Made by a program: the position numbers and the translations under genes | The notes under the pieces: model-generated | Databases searched by the model: none | Told to the model about the DNA's origin: nothing | What the model saw: only the letters and a program-made list of their open reading frames with translations | In this document: piece by piece, positions 43,280 through 50,896 of the stretch | Position numbering within the stretch: position 1 is the first letter of the stretch | Layout: each line of letters opens with the position of its first letter | Assembly: GCA_041481445.1 (NCBI GenBank) | Contig: JBGPBV010000011.1 | Coordinates: 1-64,000 of the forward strand | DNA: 64,000 nucleotides | Direction of reading: 5' to 3' | Source: AA29 sp041481445 | GTDB taxonomy: Bacteria > Acidobacteriota > Vicinamibacteria > Fen-336

Positions 43280-43984
43280 ATGCCCGAGACCGCGCCTGGT
43301 CCGCGGCGACGTGGCTACGCGATCGCCTCGCTGGTCCTCGGGATCCTGAGCATCCCGACTCTCGGCCTTCTCCTGGTCGGGGCGATGCTGGCGGTCGTCC
43401 TCGGCGTGGTAGGGGTGGTCAAGGCCAGCCGCGAGCCCGACGAGTACGGCGGAAGGGAGCTCGCGGTCGGTGGGATCGTGCTCGCCGCCATCTCCGTCCT
43501 GATCATGCCGATCCTGATCGGGATCGGGGCCGGGATCGCCGTTCCGTTTCTCCCGCGCATGCGAGTGGCCGGCAACGAGCAGAGGGCGATCGCCGACGTG
43601 CGGCACGTGATGGAGGCGGAAGAGCGATACCGGCGGGTCAATGGCGGCTACTTCGGCACGCTCGAGTGCCTGGCGGAGCCGGATCAGTGCGTGCCGGGCT
43701 TCCACGGATCCTCGCTGGTCGCCGGCGACGCGCTCTCCCCGGATGCTCCGCGCGGCTACCACCACCGGTTCTACGCGGGTCCTGCCGTGGACGTCGCGCC
43801 CTTCGCACCTGCGACCCCCAGCCTCCGCGCGTACGCCTACGTGGCCTTTCCGGCCCAGCCGGGACGGACGGGCTTTCGTTCGTTCTGCGGCGACAGCACC
43901 GGCCGGCTCTGCTACGTCGAGCGCATCGGCGACATGGTGGTCAGAGGGGGCAGGTGCCCGATCGTGTGCCGGGCCGTGAACTGA
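43280..43984 (+). CDS. DUF4190-type membrane protein fused to a pilin-like domain
   Basis: 234 residues. Two hydrophobic pairs (YAIASLVLGILSIPTLGLLLVGAMLAVVLGVVGVV and LAVGGIVLAAISVLIMPILIGIGAGIAV) form the DUF4190-like part. A GspG/PilA-like C-terminal domain follows (EQRAIADVRHVMEAEERYRRVNGGYFGTLECL), with the aligned Tyr/Gly pattern of type IV pilins, and then FCGDSTGRLCYV with two Cys. No prepilin peptidase cleavage site is evident, so it is an integral membrane protein with a pilin-like ectodomain rather than a fibre subunit. ATG at 43280 with a -10 box 7 nt upstream. The last 73 bp overlap the convergent DUF58 gene. Confidence 0.7.
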   Translation: MPETAPGPRRRGYAIASLVLGILSIPTLGLLLVGAMLAVVLGVVGVVKASREPDEYGGRELAVGGIVLAAISVLIMPILIGIGAGIAVPFLPRMRVAGNEQRAIADVRHVMEAEERYRRVNGGYFGTLECLAEPDQCVPGFHGSSLVAGDALSPDAPRGYHHRFYAGPAVDVAPFAPATPSLRAYAYVAFPAQPGRTGFRSFCGDSTGRLCYVERIGDMVVRGGRCPIVCRAVN

Positions 43985-45291
43985 CGCGCCCCCCGACCCG
44001 ACCGGCGCGAGGCCCCGAGATAGGATTCGAGCGTCCGCCAGGCGAGCTGGTCGGCCGCCGCCACCGCGACCGCGATGCCCGCGCGCTGGAGCCGCCGGCC
44101 CAGCCGGCGGTTGGCCAGCAGCATCTCGAGGCTCGCCGTCTTGGCGAACGCCTCCTCCGGCCGCTCCGGCCGGCCCAGGGCCAATCGTACGAGGTCCGGG
44201 TCCTCCAGGTTGACGAGCACGGGCCGATGCTTTCGGGCCAGGCGCACGAGGGCGGCCTGGAGCAGCTCCGCCGCCGCGAGGTCCACGACGGAGGTCAGCA
44301 GCATCACGGTGGCGCGCCGGGGCTCGACCGCGGAGGCCGTCTCCACGGCCAGGTCGTACGCGGGCTCGGCCAGCCGCGCCTCGAGGTCGTAGAGCGCGGC
44401 GTAGGCCTCGCCGGCGGCGCGACTCCCCGAATGGGCGCGGACCATGCGCTCGATGCGGTCGGAGAACCCGACGACGGTGACGCGGTCGCCGCGGCTGAGG
44501 CCGACGCGGACGAGGGCCAGCGCCGCCGCCAGGGCGTGGTCGAGCTTGCTGCGCCCGCCGTCGGTCGAGGCCATCGCGCGCGCGCAATCGAGCAGCACCA
44601 CCAGCCGCGTCCCGCGCTCCCAGGTGTCCTCGCGCGTGATCAGCCGGCCCCGCTGCGCCGAGGCCTTCCACTGGATCCGCGTGGGGGGATCGCCCGGCTG
44701 GTAGTCGCGCAGGGCGTACGGCTCCGTGCCCGTCCCGCGGAGCCGCAGCGGTGCGCGTCCCAGCTCGCGGCGGTGGGCCAGCGCGAGCAGGCGACCCACC
44801 CGCCCCTGCCAGCGCGTCTGCGGATAGACGCGCCGGACCCCTTCCGGCAGGACGTCGCGCTGGGCCCAGGCCAGGCCCCAGGGGCCGAGGACGCGCACGG
44901 TGAGGGGGCCGACCATGTGCTCCCCGCGCCGGACGGGCACGATCGTGTACTCCCACTGCACCTCGTCCGGGGCGGCGCCCACGAGCCGCTGGCGGAGGGG
45001 TTGGTCGGCGAGCGCGGGATGGAGGGCCTCGCGCGCCACGACCACGACGCCAGCCGGCGCGGAAACCCGGACCCCCACCCGGGCCGCCGCGCCCTGCACC
45101 AGGAGCGGAGGCCAGCTGCGCACGGCTCTCACCGGCACCGCCGCCGCCCGCCGTCCGTCCACCACCATGGCGATGACGATCAACACGTCCGCCGCCATCG
45201 CCACCGCCGCCATCCAGGGCACCGCCACCGCGACGGCGAGGGCCAGGGTGGCCACTCCGGCGGCCAGGATGGCCCGCGGCGCCGGCATCAT
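43912..45291 (-). CDS. DUF58 protein (MoxR-associated, VWA-like)
   Basis: 459 residues. Two N-terminal hydrophobic helices (ILAAGVATLALAVAVAVPWMAAVAMAADVLIVIA) are followed by a beta domain and the DUF58 signature: LRDYQPGDPPTRIQWKASAQRGRLITRE, then a degenerate VWA region with VVLLDCARAMAS. ATG at 45291 overlaps the MoxR stop by 4 nt (ATGA). MoxR ATPases act on DUF58/VWA partners as metal-dependent chaperones. The final roughly 24 codons overlap the convergent DUF4190/pilin-like gene by 73 bp, so the C-terminus may be longer than in relatives. It is the last gene of a seven-gene operon. Confidence 0.88.
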   Translation of the reverse strand: MMPAPRAILAAGVATLALAVAVAVPWMAAVAMAADVLIVIAMVVDGRRAAAVPVRAVRSWPPLLVQGAAARVGVRVSAPAGVVVVAREALHPALADQPLRQRLVGAAPDEVQWEYTIVPVRRGEHMVGPLTVRVLGPWGLAWAQRDVLPEGVRRVYPQTRWQGRVGRLLALAHRRELGRAPLRLRGTGTEPYALRDYQPGDPPTRIQWKASAQRGRLITREDTWERGTRLVVLLDCARAMASTDGGRSKLDHALAAALALVRVGLSRGDRVTVVGFSDRIERMVRAHSGSRAAGEAYAALYDLEARLAEPAYDLAVETASAVEPRRATVMLLTSVVDLAAAELLQAALVRLARKHRPVLVNLEDPDLVRLALGRPERPEEAFAKTASLEMLLANRRLGRRLQRAGIAVAVAAADQLAWRTLESYLGASRRSGRGARQFTARHTIGHLPPLTTMSPMRST

Positions 45292-46250
45292 CGGCGCGGC
45301 ACGTCCACGGAGGCGGCGGTCTGCTGGAGGATCTGGGCCGGCGTCTGTCCCTCGAGCTCCGACTCCGCCTTGACGATCAGGCGATGGCCCCAGCACGGCA
45401 CCAGGAAGCGCTTGAAGTCGTCCGGCAGCACGAAGTCGCGCCCGGCGATCAGCGCGGCCGCCCGTGCCGTCTCGAGCAGGGACAGGGCGCCGCGGGGGCT
45501 GACTCCGAGCTCGACGTGGGGCGAGCGCCGCACCGCGTCGGCCAGCGCGGCCAGGTAGGGAAGCAGCTCGGGAGCGACGTGGGCCTCCCGGCTCGCCGCG
45601 CGCAGGGCGCACGCCTCGTCCGGGCTGACGATCGCCTCCGGCAGGCGTCCTCCGCTCCAGCCTCCGAGCTCGCCGCTCACCGCCCGCCGGTACAGCTCGA
45701 TCTCGGAGGCGGCATCCGGCAGCCCCATGTCGATCTTCAAGAGGAAGCGGTCGAGCTGCGCCTCGGGCAGGGGATAGGTGCCCTCGAACTCGACGGGGTT
45801 CTCCGTGGCCATGACGAAGAACTCGGGCGCCAGGGGGTGGGAAGTGCCGTCGATCGTGACCTGGCGTTCCTGCATCGCTTCCAGGAGCGCGGACTGCGTC
45901 TTGGGGGGCGTGCGGTTGATCTCGTCCGCCATCAGCACCTGCGTGAACACCGGTCCCCGGCTCAGGCGGAAGGCCTGGGACGAGGGCTCGAACACGTTCA
46001 TCCCGATGAGGTCGGTGGGCATCACGTCGGGGGTGAACTGGACGCGCGCGAAGCGGAGGCCCAGGGCGGAGGCGAACGCGCGGGCCAGGAGCGTCTTGCC
46101 GATGCCCGGCACGCCTTCGAGCAGGGCATGGCCGCCCGCGATGTAGGCGGCGAGGAGGCACTCCGTGGCCGCGCGTTGCCCCAGGACCACTCCGTCGAGG
46201 GCGCCCAGGAGGCGTGCCGCCGTCTCCGCACGCGGGTTGGTGACGCTCAT
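45288..46250 (-). CDS. MoxR-family AAA+ ATPase
   Basis: 320 residues. Walker A is EGVPGIGKTLLA, with the MoxR-typical RVQFTPDVMPTDLIG. Walker B is VLMADEINRTPPKTQSALLEAM, sensor 1 ATENPVEFEGTYPLPEAQLDRF and the C-terminal lid VSPRGALSLLETARAAAL. MoxR proteins help fold or insert metal cofactors into partner proteins. ATG at 46250 overlaps the DUF4350 stop and its own stop overlaps the DUF58 start, both by 4 nt. It acts in the cytoplasm next to the membrane proteins of the same operon. Confidence 0.93.
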   Translation of the reverse strand: MSVTNPRAETAARLLGALDGVVLGQRAATECLLAAYIAGGHALLEGVPGIGKTLLARAFASALGLRFARVQFTPDVMPTDLIGMNVFEPSSQAFRLSRGPVFTQVLMADEINRTPPKTQSALLEAMQERQVTIDGTSHPLAPEFFVMATENPVEFEGTYPLPEAQLDRFLLKIDMGLPDAASEIELYRRAVSGELGGWSGGRLPEAIVSPDEACALRAASREAHVAPELLPYLAALADAVRRSPHVELGVSPRGALSLLETARAAALIAGRDFVLPDDFKRFLVPCWGHRLIVKAESELEGQTPAQILQQTAASVDVPRR

Positions 46251-47320
46251 GCGCTGTCGTCCTTCCGTGATTGCGCGGCGCCGATCTGCCGGGCCAGCGC
46301 CAGCAGCTCCCGTCCGCCGGCCACCGGCGGCGAAGCCAGGGTCAGTCGAGGGTCCAGCTCCTGGGCTCGAGCCACGAGCCGGCGGGCCGCCTCGCCATGG
46401 TGACCGAGACGGTCGTGCAGCGTCCCCAGGCCGATCAGGAAGGTGGCCGCCGAGCCTCCGGGCACGGCCTCGTCGCGCCAGGCGGGACCGAACCGCCGCA
46501 CGACGGCCAGGGCGCACAGCCCGTACAGGAACGCGATCTGGAGCACGTACAGGAGCAGGATCCGCTGGGGACCGGTCACGGCGGGGCCGGGCTCCGCGCG
46601 AAGCCCGTGGTGGAACTCGTCGAAGAGCCAGGCCGCGTCCCCGAGGTCCCGGCGCAGGGTCTCCAGCAGGTCGGCGTTGCCGGGACCGAGGAGCCGCGCA
46701 TTGGCGAACACGTCGGCCGGCAGCACCACGACGCGGCCGCGCCGCCGCGGGAACGAGAAGGCGACCGGCCGACCCCGGCCGTCGCGGAGGAGGACGGTCG
46801 CCGCCGGCGGCGCCCCCGGCGCGCGTCGCAGGGCGGTGATCCGCACCTCGCGGGGCCCGTCCGGGGGCTCGCCGGCCAGCGTCCATTCCTCGGACGCGTA
46901 CGCCCACCAGGCGCGCGGCCGGAGCGGCGGTGGCGGCCGGCGATCCTGCCAGGAGAGGCCCAGGGCCCTCCCGACGTCCGTCTCCGCGTCGTCCGGATGG
47001 TCCGTGTAGGCGAGGAGGACCGCGCCACCCTGCTGGAGCTGGCGCTCCACGGCGGAGGTCGTGTCCTCGAAGGCCAGGCGCTGCCAGGGGAATGCCAGCA
47101 CGAGCACGCCGCGGCCCGGCGGCTCGTCGAGGTCGTGGTCGATGAGCGCCACGCGCGTCCCCGTCTCCTCCAGGTACCGGCGCGCGGCCAGCCAGCCGCT
47201 GGCGGCGCGGGAGAGGCTGCTCGCGTCGGCCGATCCCTGCGAGCCGAGAAGGACGATCCCGGCCATGGCCATGAGCAGGGTCGCGGCCACCGCTGTGAGC
47301 ACGAGGCGCCGCTCGCTCAC
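46247..47320 (-). CDS. DUF4350-domain membrane protein
   Basis: 357 residues. Signal/anchor LVLTAVAATLLMAMAGIVLLG, then a Rossmann-like ectodomain (GWLAARRYLEETGTRVALIDHDLD, GVLVLAFPWQRL, LLAYTDHPDDAE) corresponding to DUF4350. A second TM is near residue 270 (ILLLYVLQIAFLYGLCALAVV) and the tail is cytoplasmic. GTG at 47320 overlaps the DUF4129 stop, and its stop overlaps the MoxR start. The ectodomain resembles glutamine-amidotransferase-like folds without the catalytic Cys. A companion of MoxR/DUF58 in many operons; function unknown. Confidence 0.8.
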   Translation of the reverse strand: MSERRLVLTAVAATLLMAMAGIVLLGSQGSADASSLSRAASGWLAARRYLEETGTRVALIDHDLDEPPGRGVLVLAFPWQRLAFEDTTSAVERQLQQGGAVLLAYTDHPDDAETDVGRALGLSWQDRRPPPPLRPRAWWAYASEEWTLAGEPPDGPREVRITALRRAPGAPPAATVLLRDGRGRPVAFSFPRRRGRVVVLPADVFANARLLGPGNADLLETLRRDLGDAAWLFDEFHHGLRAEPGPAVTGPQRILLLYVLQIAFLYGLCALAVVRRFGPAWRDEAVPGGSAATFLIGLGTLHDRLGHHGEAARRLVARAQELDPRLTLASPPVAGGRELLALARQIGAAQSRKDDSA

Positions 47321-47922
47321 GCCAGCGCCTCCTCACCCCGGCGCAGGAACCGCCGAATGGCCTCCGCCCCTGGCCGCTCGGCCCCGTAGAGGAGGCGGTC
47401 GAGGGCGACGGCGAGGGGCGCCAGGTCCGGACGGTTCGCGTGGGCGAGCAGCTCGCGGCTGGTCCACGCGGGGTCCACCCGCGCGTCCGAGACCGCGCGC
47501 GCGAACCACCACCACAGCGCCTCGAGCGCCCCCGACAGGTCGCCCGCCCCGAGCCGGCCCTCGATCTCCCGCCGCCAGGCACCGCGGTCGCGCTCGGGAG
47601 GGCCGGCGGCGGCGGGCACGCGGTACGGCGGGGAGGCGGCTCCGGCCGCCCGGCGCCGGCGCCGCGTCTGCAGCACCGCGCGCACGACGAAGGCGAGCAC
47701 GGCCAGGACGAGGACGGCCGCCGCCACCGTCATCCAGGCGCCGATCGCGCCCCCGATCTCGTGCAGGCCGCGCGCACGGGGGAACCACCGCTCGACCCAC
47801 GCCGAGAACGCCTCCGCCAGCGCCCGCGCATACCCGGGCCAGGCCGGCCGCGGCACGTTCTGGTCCACGCCGCTCTCGCGCACCACGCGCTGGAGGACCT
47901 CGAGGTCGGCGCGCGGGGTCAC
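47317..47922 (-). CDS. DUF4129-domain membrane protein
   Basis: 201 residues with one TM helix (IGAWMTVAAAVLVLAVLAFVVRAVLQ) and a cytoplasmic C-terminal DUF4129 domain (LSGALEALWWWFARAVSDARVDPAWTSRELLA, LDRLLYGAERPGAEAIRRFL). GTG at 47922 overlaps the upstream stop and its stop overlaps the DUF4350 start. DUF4129 is found in transglutaminase-containing and MoxR operons, where it probably links the ATPase to envelope partners. Confidence 0.78.
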   Translation of the reverse strand: MTPRADLEVLQRVVRESGVDQNVPRPAWPGYARALAEAFSAWVERWFPRARGLHEIGGAIGAWMTVAAAVLVLAVLAFVVRAVLQTRRRRRAAGAASPPYRVPAAAGPPERDRGAWRREIEGRLGAGDLSGALEALWWWFARAVSDARVDPAWTSRELLAHANRPDLAPLAVALDRLLYGAERPGAEAIRRFLRRGEEALA

Positions 47923-48824
47923 GGCTGGCGTCGCGCGCGGTGGCGCTCCACCAGGCTGGCCACGGCCGCTTCCAGGTCCAGGCCCTCCTTGCGCCGTCGG
48001 ACGTCGAAGAACAGGAGGGCGATGCCGAAGGAGACGTAGAGGTACACGGCGCTGTTGGTGAGCGCGCCCAGCATCTGCGTGGGTACCTGCACCCAGGTCA
48101 TGCGGGCCATGAGCTGGGCGGGGTCCGGCCGCTGGCCGCCCGCCACGTCGCGGAACATGACGAGCTGCTGGAGGATGATGAACGGGAGCTGGACGAGGAG
48201 GTTGATCGTGTAGCCGAGCATGCTGCCGACGATCACGGTGACGAAGACGTGGAGGCGCGGATCGGCGTCGAATTGCCGCTGCGGGTTGTAGCGGGCCAGC
48301 TCCGAGCTCCGTCCCATGGCCGACCTCCCGAAGCGCGACTCCTCGATCATCACGGGCACGATGAAGGCGTAGAGGAGGCCGAGGTAGAGCCCAGGCAGCA
48401 GGCAGAACAGCGAGCCCAGGGCCACCACGAAGCCGACGAGCAGGAACGTCCCCAGCGCCCGCGGCTGCACCATCGCGCCCCAGGCGCGCCGCATGGACAC
48501 CTCGCGCCCCGCCAGGGCGTCCGTCGCCGCCGCGAACATCGCGCCGTAGCCCAGGCCGGACACCGCGATGAAGACGAGCATCGCGAACACGAACAGGCCT
48601 CCGCCGACGATCACGCGTGTCATGTCCGTGTGCCGGGCCTGCGCCGACGCGAACACGTCGCCGAAGAAGAGGCCCTGGACCAGCGGCAGCGCTCCCGCGG
48701 ACAGGGCCAGGGGGATCGCGGCCGCGGGATAGATCCGCTTGAAGTGGCGGCGCGCGTGCCGCACCGCCTCGTCCAGCATCTGCCGGAAGGGAACCGCGGG
48801 CGCGAGCGTCGCCGCCGTCGTCAC
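47919..48824 (-). CDS. Polytopic membrane protein of the MoxR operon
   Basis: 301 residues with about six TM helices (YPAAAIPLALSAGALPLVQGLFFG, VIVGGGLFVFAMLVFIAVSGLGYG, FLLVGFVVALGSLFCLLPGLYLGLLYAFIVPVM, VTVIVGSMLGYTINLLVQLPFII, GALTNSAVYLYVSFGIALLFF). The pattern, including an amphipathic loop with an R-x-x-A-M-x-R-S-x-x-L segment, is that of the YciC/GDPD-membrane-domain type. GTG at 48824 overlaps the SpoIIM stop by 4 nt. It contains no enzymatic motif. It occupies the usual place between SpoIIM-like and DUF4129 genes in these operons. Confidence 0.72.
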   Translation of the reverse strand: MTTAATLAPAVPFRQMLDEAVRHARRHFKRIYPAAAIPLALSAGALPLVQGLFFGDVFASAQARHTDMTRVIVGGGLFVFAMLVFIAVSGLGYGAMFAAATDALAGREVSMRRAWGAMVQPRALGTFLLVGFVVALGSLFCLLPGLYLGLLYAFIVPVMIEESRFGRSAMGRSSELARYNPQRQFDADPRLHVFVTVIVGSMLGYTINLLVQLPFIILQQLVMFRDVAGGQRPDPAQLMARMTWVQVPTQMLGALTNSAVYLYVSFGIALLFFDVRRRKEGLDLEAAVASLVERHRARRQP

Positions 48825-49774
48825 GAGAGTCGGGGGTTCCAGGCCAGGAGCAGGAAGACGGCCTCCAGGGCCAGCCCGAGCGAGAGCTTGAGGGTGGCGG
48901 GCACGGCGGGGGCGGGAGAGATCACGGCCTCGACCACGCCCAGGAGAAGGAACCACGGCAGGCACCCGACGAGCAGGATCAGGGCTTCGCGGGTGGCCCG
49001 GGCGAGGGCAAGGCGGCGCGGCACGTCCTCCGCCGCCACCAGCGCCTGGCCGAGGGCGAGCCCGCCGGCGGCGGTGGTGAGGATGAGCGTGATCTCGAGC
49101 GGCCCGTGCGCGGACACGAACTCGAGCAGGTCGCCGGCCAGGCCGTAGTGAAGGGTCGTGGCCACGACGGCGCCGAGGAGGAAGCCGTTGAGGAGGATCA
49201 CGTAGAGGGCGCCCAGACCCAGCGCCGCGCCCCCGGCCCACCCCGCGATGGCGACCGACATGTTGTTGGTGGCGATGCCGGACGAGGTCACGGACGGCGG
49301 GACGGTGCTCACGAGCGACTCCGTCCACAGGTGTCCGCGGCGCAGGCCTTCGACGGCCTCGCGGCCGAGGATCGCCGTGCCCGCGCCGGGCTGGACGATC
49401 GCGAGGGCGGCGCCGAAGACGAGGGCGGTCGTGAACAGCGCGAAAGCCGCCGCCAGGTGCACGGCATGGGCGCGGAAGGCGAGGGGGAACCGCCGGGCGA
49501 AGAACTCGCCCAGGCCGGGCAGGTGGTCCACCGTATCGCGGTGGAGCCAGTGCGTGCCTTGCAGGGCGAGCCGTCGCAGGCGGGTGGCGGCGCCCGTGCC
49601 CGGGAAGCGCGCCGCCACCAGCGCGTGATCGTGCATCACCTGGCGGTAGGAGAGGGCCATCGCCTCGAGGTCGTCGTAGCCCAGCTTCCGGGGATCGGCA
49701 TGGGCGTCGCGCAGGCGGCGCTCGAACCCGTCCCAGACCGCCGAGCGCAGGCGCACGAGCGTCTGGTACTCCAA
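48821..49774 (-). CDS. SpoIIM-family membrane protein
   Basis: 317 residues. A helical N-terminal region (DLEAMALSYRQVMHDHALV) comes first, followed by TM helices (LAAAFALFTTALVFGAALAIV, AGWAGGAALGLGALYVILLNGFLLGAVVATTLH, ALILLVGCLPWFLLLGVVEAV). NNMSVAIAGWAGG and HGPLEITLILTTAAGGLALG are the conserved loops of the SpoIIM (stage II sporulation protein M) family. In non-sporulating bacteria this family occurs in RDD/MoxR operons. TTG at 49774 lies 1 nt beyond the RDD stop. GTG a few codons later is an alternative. Name does not imply sporulation here. Confidence 0.85.
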   Translation of the reverse strand: MEYQTLVRLRSAVWDGFERRLRDAHADPRKLGYDDLEAMALSYRQVMHDHALVAARFPGTGAATRLRRLALQGTHWLHRDTVDHLPGLGEFFARRFPLAFRAHAVHLAAAFALFTTALVFGAALAIVQPGAGTAILGREAVEGLRRGHLWTESLVSTVPPSVTSSGIATNNMSVAIAGWAGGAALGLGALYVILLNGFLLGAVVATTLHYGLAGDLLEFVSAHGPLEITLILTTAAGGLALGQALVAAEDVPRRLALARATREALILLVGCLPWFLLLGVVEAVISPAPAVPATLKLSLGLALEAVFLLLAWNPRLS

Positions 49775-49775
49775 C

Positions 49776-50477
49776 TCAGGCCTCCGTCGCCTCGACGAGG
49801 CGGCGCAGCGCCTCGACCGGCCCGAGCCCGGGGTCGATGCTGGCGGCCAGGTCCGGATCGTCCTCCGCGATGCACCCGAGGAGCTGCCCGGCCAGCCGCT
49901 GCGCCCTCCAGGCCTCCATGTCGCGGGCGCGGCGAAGGAAGGTCTCGAGCAGGGCCGCCTCCTGCGCGTCCCACCCGCGCGGCGTGCGGCGGGCGACCGT
50001 CTCTCGCGCCGGCGCGTGGACGTGCACCACCAGCGTCCCCCCGAGGCGATCCCCCAGCCGCCGGGCCAGCCCATCGGTGGCCATCATCGGGACGCCCACG
50101 AGCAGGTCCACCGTGCGCACCGCGTTCCGGATGAGGAACGCCGAGGTGCCCGGGCGCCCCCCGTCCCGCGTGACCACGCGCAGGCCGAGCGCCCACTTCC
50201 CGAAGGTCTGGCCCTGCCGCGCGATCTCCAGGCCGGCGAAGTAGCCGTACTCGATGACGAAGAAGCCGATCAGGAACGCGGCCAACGCCCACCATCCGAG
50301 CTTGGCCAGGCCGCCGACCAATGCGCAGCTCACGCCCCAGACGATGACGACGATGCCCACGATCAGGTAGTCGAGGAACGCGGAGAGGGCACGGCTGCCC
50401 GCCCCCGCGATCGGGAGCTCGAGCGGGATGTTGTCCAGCCCGAGGACCGTGGCCTCGGACGAGCCGCCGTCTTCCAC
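49776..50477 (-). CDS. RDD-family membrane protein
   Basis: 233 residues. The RDD domain has IAGAGSRALSAFLDYLIVGIVVIVWGV (R and D of the name), a second and third helix (LGWWALAAFLIGFFVIEYGYFAGLEI) and GQTFGKWALGLRVV, RNAVRTVDLLVGVPMM. A soluble C-terminal helical domain (about 180-233) follows. I chose GTG at 50477 (GAGGGG upstream); TTG at 50513 is possible. It is the first gene of the MoxR operon and divergent from the small gene at 50535. RDD proteins are often transporters or assembly partners; role unknown. Confidence 0.85.
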   Translation of the reverse strand: MEDGGSSEATVLGLDNIPLELPIAGAGSRALSAFLDYLIVGIVVIVWGVSCALVGGLAKLGWWALAAFLIGFFVIEYGYFAGLEIARQGQTFGKWALGLRVVTRDGGRPGTSAFLIRNAVRTVDLLVGVPMMATDGLARRLGDRLGGTLVVHVHAPARETVARRTPRGWDAQEAALLETFLRRARDMEAWRAQRLAGQLLGCIAEDDPDLAASIDPGLGPVEALRRLVEATEA

Positions 50478-50534
50478 GCGCAAGGGACCCCTCGAGTGCA
50501 GGAGGAGGCCCAAGTGTACGTTCTATGATGCAGC

Positions 50535-50756
50535 GTGACCATCGAGGAGGACGCACGCGCGGTCTGGGACTATCACCACGTGAACGACACGCAGGAGGAC
50601 GTCATCCACATCATGGTCGGCGACCTGCAACGCCTCCTCGTGTACGGGCGGAGAGGGTGGTCGATCCCGCAGGTTGTTCCCCCCGGGGTGATGGCGGCGT
50701 TCCATCGCCTCCGGGAGGCGGGATACACGAAGAGGCTGCTGCCGGAGGCGGAGTGA
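50535..50756 (+). CDS. Small hypothetical protein (73 residues), leaderless
   Basis: GTG at 50535 with a TATGAT -10 box at 50524-50529, only 5 nt before, so the transcript should begin at the start codon. The product (IEEDARAVWDYHHVNDTQEDVIHIMVGDLQRLLVYGRRGW) is a compact alpha/beta protein with many His and acidic residues and no recognised family. It lies between the MoxR operon and rho, reading toward rho, whose own promoter lies 41 nt after the stop of this gene. The clear promoter and even codon use make it likely real. Confidence 0.65.
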   Translation: MTIEEDARAVWDYHHVNDTQEDVIHIMVGDLQRLLVYGRRGWSIPQVVPPGVMAAFHRLREAGYTKRLLPEAE

Positions 50757-50796
50757 CGCAGGTCGCCGCCCGGCCGGAGCCCGCCCGCTTCGGGGA

Positions 50797-50825
50797 TTGA
50801 CACGCGCGAACGGTTTCGATAGCTT
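50797..50825 (+). promoter_or_regulatory. rho promoter
   Basis: TTGACA (50797-50802), exactly 17 bp, then TAGCTT (50820-50825). It leaves a leader of about 65 nt before the rho ATG, long enough for the Rho autoregulation known in other bacteria. Confidence 0.65.
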
Positions 50826-50896
50826 CTTGTCTCCCGCCCAAGCGCTCCGGTCGGGCCTCGCGCGTCTCCCGCCGTCCATCTCCTCGGGAAAGAGCC

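Noticed and set aside
48821..49774. SpoIIM as a sign of sporulation
   Set aside because: The family also occurs in RDD/MoxR operons of non-sporulating bacteria, and no other sporulation gene is in the window.
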